From Sinomicrobium weinanense (lineage in GTDB: Bacteria; Bacteroidota; Bacteroidia; Flavobacteriales; Flavobacteriaceae): a stretch of DNA of 64,000 nt. Below the pieces are notes generated by a model. It was not told the DNA's origin, did no database searches, and was given only the letters and a program-made list of their open reading frames with translations. The stretch spans positions 104,346 to 168,345 of the forward strand of contig NZ_JAHKRR010000008.1 in NCBI RefSeq assembly GCF_018863395.1, read 5' to 3'. Shown here piece after piece: positions 46,625 to 55,115 of this stretch. The stretch's first letter is position 1, and every line of letters begins with the position of its first letter. The position numbers were made by a program, and so were the translations under genes.

Positions 46625-47009
46625 TGTTAATAGATATTAGATTTAAGTTCTGTATTTCTTTTGAGTTTTACCGATCTCCTTTACATCCTGCCAGCCCATC
46701 TCCAGGTCATATCTCCATAAAAAACCCTGTTACTTTTTCCCTGAATATCGGGAAACCATGCGAAGCAAGATATGGGGTCGTGCACAAGATACATAAAAAA
46801 TGGTTTCCGCCCTCCAATTTGTCAAAAGGTGTCAGCGATTATTACATTTTACCCGAAAAAAATAAATTATCACCATTAATACAAATTTTTTATCTGTTTG
46901 ACTGTTTTTTTCCTACGAACGCCTTTATTTCGGTATGTTTTTTACATTTCCGGTGCTGGCTGTTAGGATAAAGGCCTTACTCTGTACGGAAATTGAAAGC
47001 AGCTCCATA
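46625..47009. other. Gene-free stretch between symporter and DUF1080 genes
   Basis: 385 bp without a credible gene; the open frame on the plus strand has no family signature. A 9-bp dyad GGAAACCAT/ATGGTTTCC lies at 46751-46808. The part near 46850-46920 is AT-rich and could hold a promoter for the DUF1080 gene, but no TAnnTTTG box was found. Confidence 0.4.
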
Positions 47010-48461
47010 TTATCGTGTTCTTATAAGGATTAACCCTGTTACCGTAAGTAACCCGTTCACGGCGATACTTACAAATCCGAAATCGAAATGAAACACTTTC
47101 TCAAAATACCAGCTCATAAAGTACGTAAGTGATGGAGCCAGTATGCAAACTACCGGGACCCAGCGGTCTTTTATTTTATAGCTGGTAAACATTCCGAACA
47201 GGTATAGCCCCAATAACGGGCCATAGGTGTACCCGGCAATCTTAAATATGAGAGAAATAACATCGCCCTTGCTTTGTGAGAAAGACATAATAATACTAAA
47301 CACAACCACAGAAAAACCGAATAACGACCAGTTCTTTATTTTTTTAATGGTGTTTCCGGATTTATGGGAGATGTCTAAAAAGTCATAGGTAAATGATGTG
47401 GTCAATGCTGTTAAGGCCGAATCGACACTGGAGAATGAGGCGGCAATGATACCGAGTAAAAAACTGATCCCCGTAATGGTCCCGAGATAGTTAAGCGCCA
47501 GATCGGGAAAAAGGGTGTCGGTATTGAGAAAGGTTCCCTGTTGATCCATAGCGAGAGCGATGTGTTGATCGTCGGCATAAATATAAAGCAATACGCCCAG
47601 GCCCATAAACAGGAATTGGGTGATGGCCAGAACAATACTGTATACCAGGGTGTTTTTCTGGGCATCCCACAGGTTTTTACAGGTCAGGGTCTTTTGCATC
47701 ATGTTCTGGTCCAGCCCTATCATGGCTACGGCTATTAGAAAACCGGCTATAAATTGTTTGAAAAAATTATTCCCGGATCTTCCGTCCCCGTTAAATATAT
47801 CGAAATACGGATGGTCCGTTATGGCTTTTACGGTAGTGTCAAAAGAAAGGTTTAAGGATGATGTAATACCATAAATGGTAATGACCGCGCCCAGGATCAG
47901 GAAGAAGGTTTGCATGGTGTCTGTCCACACAATGGTTTTAATGCCCGATTTATTGGTGTATAGCCATACAAAGAGAAGAATGACGATCACAGTGAGGTAA
48001 AAGGGGATATTCAGCTTATCAAAAAAAGCAAACTGTAAAATTTTAGTGGCCAGTAACAACCGCAAAGCAGCACCGAAAGACTGGGAGACCAGGAAGATCA
48101 GGGAGCCGGCTTTGTACGAGCTGTTGCCGAACCTGTCTTTTAAATATCCGTAGATGGAAACCAGCCTCAATTTGTAGTAGAGCGGAATGAGAACGAATGT
48201 TATAAACAGGTATCCCACCACATTGCCCAGCACAAACTGAAAGAAATAAAAATTGTTATTGCCCACCATTCCGGGCAAAGAGACAAAGGTCACACCGGAC
48301 AGGGCACTCCCTACCATACCAAAAGCCACTAAAAACCAGGGAGATTTCCGGTCTCCCGTAAAATAGGTTTCGTCACTGTTCTTTCTCGAGGTTAAATAAG
48401 AGATCAACATCACCATTCCGAAGTAAAGGGCTATGGCTGATAGTACCAGGTAGATATTCAA
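47010..48461 (-). CDS. Sodium:solute symporter (SSS family)
   Basis: A 483-residue inner-membrane protein with about 13 helices. DETYFTGDRKSPWFLVAFGMVGSALSGVTFVSLPGMVG is the family start, and FLLGIIAASFSSVDSALTALTTSFTYD is the sodium-site helix region. It should import a sugar or amino sugar with sodium. It lies downstream of a SusC/SusD pair and is divergent from DeoR-MurQ at the far end of the locus. In Tannerella forsythia an inner-membrane MurNAc carrier is encoded with MurQ, so MurNAc or a related sugar is a reasonable guess for the cargo. Confidence 0.92.
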   Translation of the reverse strand: MNIYLVLSAIALYFGMVMLISYLTSRKNSDETYFTGDRKSPWFLVAFGMVGSALSGVTFVSLPGMVGNNNFYFFQFVLGNVVGYLFITFVLIPLYYKLRLVSIYGYLKDRFGNSSYKAGSLIFLVSQSFGAALRLLLATKILQFAFFDKLNIPFYLTVIVILLFVWLYTNKSGIKTIVWTDTMQTFFLILGAVITIYGITSSLNLSFDTTVKAITDHPYFDIFNGDGRSGNNFFKQFIAGFLIAVAMIGLDQNMMQKTLTCKNLWDAQKNTLVYSIVLAITQFLFMGLGVLLYIYADDQHIALAMDQQGTFLNTDTLFPDLALNYLGTITGISFLLGIIAASFSSVDSALTALTTSFTYDFLDISHKSGNTIKKIKNWSLFGFSVVVFSIIMSFSQSKGDVISLIFKIAGYTYGPLLGLYLFGMFTSYKIKDRWVPVVCILAPSLTYFMSWYFEKVFHFDFGFVSIAVNGLLTVTGLILIRTR

Positions 48462-48554
48462 AATAAAAAGGTTATGAGGTTGTAAATATCAAAATATTCT
48501 TTCCTTTTTTGGTTGATGGGAGAAATGCCAGATTATGATCTAACTAAAAAATGA

Positions 48555-48619
48555 CCCGCAGATATCGCAGATAGGCGCAGACTTTTAGGTCTTCTACAAA
48601 AATCTGTGATATCTGCGGG
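48555..48619 (-). terminator. Stem-loop between SusD and symporter genes
   Basis: CCCGCAGATATCGCAGAT (48555-48572) pairs with ATCTGTGATATCTGCGGG (48602-48619) with one G-T pair. On the minus strand the stem is followed by TCATTTTTT. It lies 63 bp after the SusD stop and could reduce or stop read-through into the symporter gene. Confidence 0.6.
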
Positions 48620-48681
48620 AAAAACCCAGGGGAATTCCAGGTCAGTTTTAATACCCTCTTTTTTACCAACTAATCATCACA

Positions 48682-49959
48682 TTAATGCTCCGGATTCGGA
48701 GGGGTTTCGGTATTATTGTCCCTTTCCGAGTTCGGGTACGGGTAAAAATCCCGGTTCCGTTCTTCGGCCGGCCTGTTAAACCTCCTTGAGTCTTCCAGAG
48801 CGAAACCAGTCAGATATAACTCAATACGCCTGTTTTTATAGATCTCTTCCAGAACAGCTTCTTTGGTCATCTCCCCGGAGTATGCCGGCAAGCCGGCACC
48901 AATGCCGTAAACATCTTCTGCCGGGGTTTTGGTCAGTACTTTGTTGAGTTCGGTTACGGCTTCCGGTAACATATCGCCCCGGGCGTATGCTTCGGCTTTG
49001 ATCAATAGCATTTCACCGGGCAGGTAAACGGGTATTTCGTCTGTATTGTTCAGAAAGAATCCTTTTGCAAAATAGTCGGGTTCTTCACCGCCGACATAAA
49101 AACCGATACGCTGGTCGTTTTCGTCCGGGGCAAGGTTTGCGGGGAGGCCAAACATTTTATCTTTTGCCTGGTGCACATTGTTCGACGAAAACCAAAAAGC
49201 CAGCGGGTTGGGATATGCTTCCTCGTATATCCAGGTAGAGGTTTTGTCCAAAGCAGCGTTATTGGCTGCGGCTATGGCTTCGGTATAGTTACCGTTCATA
49301 AGCTGAAACCTGGCCTGTATGGCATATACGGAATTTTCCAGGTCGACCGAATTGATCATTTCCGAGGTGACCGCGTCCGAAAGCCCGTTGTTTATATATT
49401 CCAATGCGGTGTCCAGGTCTGAAAGAGCACTGTTCAGGACTTCCGTTCTGTCATTGAACGAAGCATTTTTTTCTATGGATAACGGGATACTTTCAAAATA
49501 CTGTATCAGGGTACCATGGGCCAGGGCCTTGTAAAACAGTGCATATGCCTTTAAGGTATTGGCAATGGCTGTATCATCTGTGGCATTATCGGCATTATCG
49601 ATAATGGTGGTCGCTTCTTTTCGGACCAGCATCAGCTGCCCCCACATGTTGCTCAACACTTCGTTATCGCCGGAAACTGTGGTGCCGCCGATAAGCAGAT
49701 CGTTCTCTCCCAGGTTCCCCGGGTTTAACAGGCGTAATTCTCCTGTATTCAGACCGGAGGCGGTCACGGTGGTGTATATGGCGCCGGGGCGGTCTGTGCT
49801 CCAACGCTGTTGTATTCCGTTGATCAGCAGAATTTGCTCGTCTACACTCGATTCAAGCGTTGGATCGAGTACAGAATAGGGATCGAGATATTCCTTGTCG
49901 CACGAAGACGTAAAGAATAAAATGCCTAGCGGAAGTATTAAATATCTGAATAGTTTCAT
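48682..49959 (-). CDS. SusD/RagB-type glycan-binding lipoprotein
   Basis: A 425-residue lipoprotein (signal ending FTSSC). DKEYLDPYSVLDPTLESSVDEQILLINGIQQRW and the C-terminal TKEAVLEEIYKNRRIELYLTGFALEDSRRFNRP are typical of RagB/SusD proteins; the last stretch is the conserved IxxERRxEL-like helix. It starts 11 bp after the SusC stop. It is somewhat short for the family, which may reflect a small ligand. It forms the outer-membrane uptake complex with the upstream SusC. Confidence 0.93.
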   Translation of the reverse strand: MKLFRYLILPLGILFFTSSCDKEYLDPYSVLDPTLESSVDEQILLINGIQQRWSTDRPGAIYTTVTASGLNTGELRLLNPGNLGENDLLIGGTTVSGDNEVLSNMWGQLMLVRKEATTIIDNADNATDDTAIANTLKAYALFYKALAHGTLIQYFESIPLSIEKNASFNDRTEVLNSALSDLDTALEYINNGLSDAVTSEMINSVDLENSVYAIQARFQLMNGNYTEAIAAANNAALDKTSTWIYEEAYPNPLAFWFSSNNVHQAKDKMFGLPANLAPDENDQRIGFYVGGEEPDYFAKGFFLNNTDEIPVYLPGEMLLIKAEAYARGDMLPEAVTELNKVLTKTPAEDVYGIGAGLPAYSGEMTKEAVLEEIYKNRRIELYLTGFALEDSRRFNRPAEERNRDFYPYPNSERDNNTETPPNPEH

Positions 49960-49970
49960 CTGTTCTTTTT

Positions 49971-52900
49971 TTAAAAGTTAGCACTGACGGAAAGCGAAAA
50001 GGTCCGGGGGATCGGAGCATTACCGAAATTCACGGAACGCAGCAGGTTCGATTGTCCGCCTGCATTGGTCTCCGGGTCATAACTAAAAAAGTTATCGATC
50101 GAAAACAGGTTACGTCCTTCGAGGGACAGCCTGAAGTTTTCTATCCCGTTAGCGATCTTTCCGAAATCGTAGGTAAAAGATATTTCCCTCAGTTTAACAA
50201 AAGATCCGTCTTCGATCCTGAACTCTTCAACCGGATAGATAGCTGCGATATATCCTCTGGGAAGTTCTCCCGTAAGTTCCTGTTCGGCCATTTTTCCAAT
50301 ACCGACACCCTGGCGGGTCCTTTTATCGGCATCAAACACATCGAAGCCCTGTACGGCTTCCCAAAGCATGGAAAATGACAGTTTTTTATAGCGTAAACTG
50401 GTCCCTATTCCCAGGATATAGTCTGCATTCGGGTCCCCGATGACCTTCTTGAGCTGGTCTCCCATGGGCTGTCCGTCCGCATCGCGCTGCGGTTGTCCGG
50501 TGGCCAGGTCGCCTCTTTCTTCCTGGGGAAGGCCTTCTGAAGTAAGCAACAGGCTTCCGTCTCCGTTCCGGGCATAATAGGTGCCGTAGAAAACGCCCAG
50601 AGGTTCCCCCTCCCGCACCTGGGGAAGTGCCCCGCTGACGGAGGCAATGGAAATGGGGCCGCCACTGGTATTGGTCACCTCGTTTTTATTGGTACTGAAG
50701 TTAAAGCTCAGGTCCCACTCCCAGTTGTCGTTTTTTACCGGAGTTACATTCAGGTATGCCTCCCATCCCCTGTTTTTCATATTTCCTACGTTCTCTGTCC
50801 GGGACAACCCTCCTTCCGACGGGGATAAAACGCGGTTTACGATCAGGTCGGAGATGTTCTGTTTGTAGTAGGTCAATAAAAACGAGACCCTGTTTTGAAG
50901 CATACTTACATCGGTACCTATTTCAAATTCTTTGGTCCTTTCGGGTTTCAGGCCCAGGTTTCCCAGGCGCGAGTCCTGCGAAAGGGAGTGATCGGCCCCG
51001 AAGAAATCGTCTCTTGAATAACTGCCGAAACGTTCGTACGGGGATATGGCGGTAAGGTTCCCTGCTTCACCATAGGAGGACCGCAGGCGTACCGAATTAA
51101 AGATATCTTTTATGCCTCCTTTTTGCCAGAAAGGCTCCTGGGACAATAAATAAGACCCCGATACTTTGGGATAGAAATTAGTACGTTGATCGGGATCGAA
51201 ATTGGTAGCACCGTCTATTCGCCCTGCAAGGGTTAAGAAATAACGGTCTTTATAGGATAATGACTGTTGTAAAAAGAAACCGAAAATATCGAGCCGGTCT
51301 TCAGAAACAGGGCTTCTCAGCGGAACGGTAGGATTCCTGTTCTCATCCAGATCGCGTCCCTGCGTGCCCTCGAGTGTAATTTTACTGGATTGAAAATTAT
51401 ACCCGATGGTGGTCTCTGAATTCAGGGACGATGACAGGTCAAAATCGAATTTTGCCGTAGCATCGTAATTCCAGTTAAAGATCTCAGCCTCGGTGTCGGC
51501 CAGGTACCCTTTGTCAAAATAGGACGGGTTTACATCGGGGTAGGGATATACCGGGATGTAAATATGCCCTTTTTGTGTATAGGTATCGGCACCGAATACC
51601 TGGTTAACGGTCAGGAAATCCAGGGGCTTCAGGGTGGCCTTAAAGTGGGGGATAAAACGGTTTATTTTCTGGTTGATATCGAATGTTTCTACAATGGACA
51701 AAGGATTGATCCGGGTGGGTTCGACCGCCATTAAATTGCCGTTTTCATCGCGTCTTGTGGCATCGTAGATATTATTGGAGATGTTTATGGAATTGATAGG
51801 GCTCCAGAAAACATTGCCGTCCGGTTTTTCGTCAGACTTGCTGTTGGCATAATACAGGCCGGCATCGTATGAAAGCCAGTCCGTTACCTTATGGTTAAGC
51901 CCTAAACGGACGGAGAATCTCTTAAAACTGGTATTTTTTATGATCCCCTCGTTCGTGGTATAACCAACAGATGCATTGTATCCTAAAACATCGGTACTGC
52001 CTTTCATGGAAAAATAATTATCAGTACCATATCCGGTTTGGAAAATCTCGTCCTGATAATCGTACCGGGTGACATCAAACTTGTTGGTTGAGAGGTTTTC
52101 AAACGGGGTGAGATTGCCGTTTTCATCCATTCCGAAAATAGGCCAGAGCCGTTCGCCCAGCCCGCTTTCGAACTGTTCCCCCCTTAAGTTGGTATATACA
52201 TCTTTTCTCAGTTGATTTACATTGAATGACGACTTGAAAAAGAATTCCGGATCACCGGACCCGATACCTCCCTGTTTTGTATTGATAATAACCACCCCGT
52301 TGGATGCCCTTGAACCGTATATGGCGGCAGCGGCAGAACCATTCAGGATGTTGATGCTTTCAATATCGTTCGGGTTGATGTCTGCCATCCTGTTCTGCCC
52401 GGGCTGGGCGTCCCCGGCCTCAACATTCAGGTTGGTTACATTGGTGGTGAGGTTACTCGTAATAACCCCGTCAATGACATATAAAGGTTCTGAAGAACCG
52501 CTGATGGTACTCGGTCCCCTCAGGCGTATGGAAAAACCTCCCGCAGGGTCGCCCGAGTTCTGGGTGATCTGGGCACCGGGTATTTTTCCCTGTATAGCCG
52601 CCGTAACGCTCGGTGTCGGGGTCTTTACGATATCCTGCGCTTTTAGGGTGGTAATGGCATTCCCTATTTTTTTCCTCGACTGGGTAACGCTCGACCCCAA
52701 CAGAACCACTTCCTCTAAAGCATTGGTGTCGCTTTTTAATGCGACAGTTATCGTTGTTTGCCCTTCCTGAAGTGTGATCTCCCGGGTGATATACCCGATA
52801 TAGCTTATGACCAGTGTTTTTGAAGCATCGCCAGCGACCGTGATGCTGAACTGACCATTAAAGTCCGTTACGCTTCCTGTGGTAGTGCCTTTAACAAGGA

Positions 52901-53069
52901 TGTTGGCGCCGGGTAGCGGCTGCCCGTCATCTTCGGAAGTTACAGTACCCTGTATAAGCTGTTCTGTTTGTTGTGCGTAGGTGGAGGATGAATAAACCAA
53001 AACGACCAGGGCTAAAAGAAGCATGCTGTTTATTGGTTTATCAGAAAAAAGACGGTTAGTTGTTTTCAT
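49971..53069 (-). CDS. SusC/RagA-type TonB-dependent outer-membrane transporter
   Basis: A 1032-residue transporter. The signal peptide ends near SSTYAQ. It is followed by the carboxypeptidase-regulatory-like domain (GTVTSEDDGQPLPGANILVKG), the SusC linker ALEEVVLLGSSVTQSRKKIG, the plug (YVIDGVITSNLTTN, GSAAAAIYGSRASNGVVIINT) and the barrel ending FSLSVSANF. The ATG at 53069 begins a normal signal peptide; an ATG 14 codons upstream is less likely. It is divergent from the DeoR gene and probably controlled by sites in the 374-bp gap. It forms an uptake unit with the SusD gene. Confidence 0.95.
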   Translation of the reverse strand: MKTTNRLFSDKPINSMLLLALVVLVYSSSTYAQQTEQLIQGTVTSEDDGQPLPGANILVKGTTTGSVTDFNGQFSITVAGDASKTLVISYIGYITREITLQEGQTTITVALKSDTNALEEVVLLGSSVTQSRKKIGNAITTLKAQDIVKTPTPSVTAAIQGKIPGAQITQNSGDPAGGFSIRLRGPSTISGSSEPLYVIDGVITSNLTTNVTNLNVEAGDAQPGQNRMADINPNDIESINILNGSAAAAIYGSRASNGVVIINTKQGGIGSGDPEFFFKSSFNVNQLRKDVYTNLRGEQFESGLGERLWPIFGMDENGNLTPFENLSTNKFDVTRYDYQDEIFQTGYGTDNYFSMKGSTDVLGYNASVGYTTNEGIIKNTSFKRFSVRLGLNHKVTDWLSYDAGLYYANSKSDEKPDGNVFWSPINSINISNNIYDATRRDENGNLMAVEPTRINPLSIVETFDINQKINRFIPHFKATLKPLDFLTVNQVFGADTYTQKGHIYIPVYPYPDVNPSYFDKGYLADTEAEIFNWNYDATAKFDFDLSSSLNSETTIGYNFQSSKITLEGTQGRDLDENRNPTVPLRSPVSEDRLDIFGFFLQQSLSYKDRYFLTLAGRIDGATNFDPDQRTNFYPKVSGSYLLSQEPFWQKGGIKDIFNSVRLRSSYGEAGNLTAISPYERFGSYSRDDFFGADHSLSQDSRLGNLGLKPERTKEFEIGTDVSMLQNRVSFLLTYYKQNISDLIVNRVLSPSEGGLSRTENVGNMKNRGWEAYLNVTPVKNDNWEWDLSFNFSTNKNEVTNTSGGPISIASVSGALPQVREGEPLGVFYGTYYARNGDGSLLLTSEGLPQEERGDLATGQPQRDADGQPMGDQLKKVIGDPNADYILGIGTSLRYKKLSFSMLWEAVQGFDVFDADKRTRQGVGIGKMAEQELTGELPRGYIAAIYPVEEFRIEDGSFVKLREISFTYDFGKIANGIENFRLSLEGRNLFSIDNFFSYDPETNAGGQSNLLRSVNFGNAPIPRTFSLSVSANF

Positions 53070-53443
53070 ATAAAAAATTAAAGGTTGTACAAAAAACTTG
53101 ACCTCTGTCAATACCGTGCTGCCCTATGGAAAGCAAGCCCTGCTTTCCGTTCGAAGGGCAATACCCATAAGAAGTGCCATCCATTGGGATGGGTGCGATC
53201 GTTTAACTTTAAATCGATGTTTACTGTCTTTCATTGTTTGATAAATACAGTTAGTTTTTGCAAGTTGTTGCAAACAAAAATATAGAAAAATTCCAATTAT
53301 TGCAGTTTTATGCAGTATTTTTTCCGGAAAAATGCTATTTTTAGAACGTAATACAATATTAAAACTGCAAAAAAATGCAGTTTAAAAGGTTTTATTATAT
53401 TTGTCCGGACAATTACGCATATATTTAACCAAGAACAGAATCT
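53070..53443. promoter_or_regulatory. Divergent control region between susC and deoR
   Basis: 374 bp without a gene. A TATATTTG -7 box at 53396-53403 fits the DeoR gene (start 53444). A minus-strand box (CAAAAATA on the plus strand) at 53275-53282 fits the SusC gene. Repeated TGCAG/TGCAA sites lie between them. Confidence 0.6.
53256..53383. promoter_or_regulatory. Cluster of TGCAG/TGCAA candidate DeoR sites
   Basis: TTTTTGCAAGTTGTTGCAAAC (53256-53275 region), tandem TGCAGTTTTA and TGCAGTATTT (53301-53320), and a perfect dyad AAACTGCA-n6-TGCAGTTT (53362-53383). The sites overlap both candidate promoters, which suits a repressor acting on susC and on its own gene. Confidence 0.6.
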
Positions 53444-54190
53444 ATGCTAAAAGAAGAAAGGCATCAATTGATCTTAAATGAAGTGGAACTCCACAGTAAG
53501 GTGTTACTCATCGATCTGTCGGAAAAATTAAATGTCTCCATAGATACGGTAAGGCGTGATGTAAAAGAACTGGATAAAGGAAAAAAACTCAAGAAGGTAC
53601 ATGGCGGGGCCGTTTCTTTGGGTTTCAATAGTTACACACGTTTAAACACGAATATATATGCCCTGGACAAAAAGCATAAGATCGCTGAAAAAGCGGTGGC
53701 CTTATTGAAGAACGGAGATGCTATTCTTATTCACGGGGGTACGACCTGCCTGGAGTTTGCCCGGATGATCCCTTCAAAGCTCAATATCACCTATTTTACC
53801 TTAAGCCTGCCGGTAGCTATGGAATTATTAAGGAAAAACAATTCGAAAGTTATTCTTATCGGTGGATTATTGTCTCATGAGTCACAGATCACCATTGGGG
53901 CCAATGCTGTTCATGCCCTTTCCGAGATCAGGGTTGATTACGGTTTTATAGGCACCGGATATGCCGATGCCAAATTTGGCCTGACCGGGTCTGACTGGGA
54001 GAGTGAACAGGTAAAGAAAGCGGTTATCAAGGCTTCCAGGAAGGTGATCCTTCTCACGATTTCCGAAAAACTGAATTCACAGCACCGGTATAAAACCTGT
54101 GATCTGAATACGCTCGACACCATGATCACCGAGCTGGAACCCCATGACCCGGCCCTGATCGAATACAGAAATCAACTTAACCTTTTATAG
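53444..54190 (+). CDS. DeoR-family transcriptional regulator
   Basis: A 248-residue repressor. A winged helix-turn-helix at residues 21-42 (LLIDLSEKLNVSIDTVRRDVKEL) is followed by KKVHGGAVSLG, the usual DeoR linker. A sugar-phosphate sensing domain follows (ILIHGGTTCLEFAR, ITIGANAVHAL, FIGTGYADAKFGLTG). DeoR proteins usually respond to phosphorylated sugars. The gene starts 40 bp after a TATATTTG box and is followed after 7 bp by murQ, so MurNAc-6-phosphate or a related product is a likely effector. Confidence 0.92.
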   Translation: MLKEERHQLILNEVELHSKVLLIDLSEKLNVSIDTVRRDVKELDKGKKLKKVHGGAVSLGFNSYTRLNTNIYALDKKHKIAEKAVALLKNGDAILIHGGTTCLEFARMIPSKLNITYFTLSLPVAMELLRKNNSKVILIGGLLSHESQITIGANAVHALSEIRVDYGFIGTGYADAKFGLTGSDWESEQVKKAVIKASRKVILLTISEKLNSQHRYKTCDLNTLDTMITELEPHDPALIEYRNQLNLL

Positions 54191-54197
54191 TATTACA

Positions 54198-55025
54198 ATG
54201 ACATCGTACAGGAAAATTACCGAAGAAAGCTCGAATTACGACCATCTGGAAAAAATGGATACCCCGACCATTCTGAAAAATATCAATAAGGAGGACCGGA
54301 AGGTTCCGGAGATGGTCGCAGGGGCCATTCCTCAAATAGTCGATCTGGTGGATCAACTGGTTCCCCGTATAGAAAAGGGCGGACGGCTTTTTTACATAGG
54401 GGCCGGTACAAGCGGCCGTCTGGGCATTCTGGACGCATCCGAAATACCACCGACCTATGGTATGCCCTATGACAAGATCGTTGGCCTTATTGCAGGAGGG
54501 GAGAAAGCCATAAGAAAGGCCGTTGAATTTGCGGAAGACGATGTAACCCAGGCCTGGAAGGACCTGATGGCCTATGAGATCTCGGAGAACGATTGTGTGC
54601 TGGGTATTGCTTCTTCCGGAACAACACCCTATGTGATCGGCGGAGTGCGCGAAGCAAGGTCCCGGGGAGTACTGACCGCCTGCATTACCAACAATCCCGG
54701 CTCTCCCCTCTCCCGGGAAGTCGATATCCCGATAGAAGTGAATGTGGGACCGGAATTTGTTACCGGAAGTACGCGGATGAAAAGCGGCACCTCTCAAAAA
54801 CTGATACTGAATATGATCTCCACCACCCTGATGATCAGGATCGGCAGGGTGCAGGGCAATAAGATGATAAACATGCAGTTGAGCAACACCAAACTTGTGG
54901 ACAGGGGAACCCGTTTTCTGGTAGATGAATTACAGATCAACTACAAGGAAGCCGAACAACTGCTACGAAAATACGGGTCGGTAAAAAAAGCCATCGATGG
55001 TTACTTATCTGATAAACGGAAATAA
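54198..55025 (+). CDS. murQ: N-acetylmuramic acid 6-phosphate etherase
   Basis: A 275-residue cytoplasmic SIS-domain enzyme. It splits the D-lactyl ether of MurNAc-6-phosphate to give GlcNAc-6-phosphate and lactate. GAGTSGRLG (68-76), E82 in SEIPPT and E113 in AVEFAEDD correspond by position to the catalytic E83 and E114 of the E. coli enzyme. The signature GPEFVTGSTRMKSGTSQK is intact. It is cotranscribed with the DeoR regulator. No MurNAc kinase or PTS carrier is in the window, so the source of the phosphorylated substrate is unclear. Confidence 0.95.
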   Translation: MTSYRKITEESSNYDHLEKMDTPTILKNINKEDRKVPEMVAGAIPQIVDLVDQLVPRIEKGGRLFYIGAGTSGRLGILDASEIPPTYGMPYDKIVGLIAGGEKAIRKAVEFAEDDVTQAWKDLMAYEISENDCVLGIASSGTTPYVIGGVREARSRGVLTACITNNPGSPLSREVDIPIEVNVGPEFVTGSTRMKSGTSQKLILNMISTTLMIRIGRVQGNKMINMQLSNTKLVDRGTRFLVDELQINYKEAEQLLRKYGSVKKAIDGYLSDKRK

Positions 55026-55041
55026 TGGATCTGTACAGTTG

Positions 55042-55105
55042 AAAAAGATTGATAGGAGATTGATCTTAACTACTTCAATCTTTTTCAATCTTCTATCAAT
55101 CTTTT
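55042..55105. repeat. Structured intergenic repeat, copy E (short form)
   Basis: AAAAGATTGATAG pairs perfectly with CTATCAATCTTTT. Inner AGATTGA/TCAATCT modules are present, but the CCCG hairpins are missing. It lies between the converging murQ and GH29 genes, where its T-rich arms could end transcription in both directions. Confidence 0.8.
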
Positions 55106-55115
55106 ACCCGATCGC

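Noticed and set aside
46624..46971. 115-codon plus-strand frame in the gap before DUF1080
   Set aside because: Composition is that of random translation (many F, C, H and no domain) and it overlaps the likely leader of the DUF1080 gene.
52222..52770. 182-codon plus-strand frame
   Set aside because: It lies entirely antisense to the SusC gene over its conserved plug domain and has no family signature.
54177..54797. 206-codon minus-strand frame opposite murQ
   Set aside because: MurQ motifs are intact on the other strand; this frame is a shadow.
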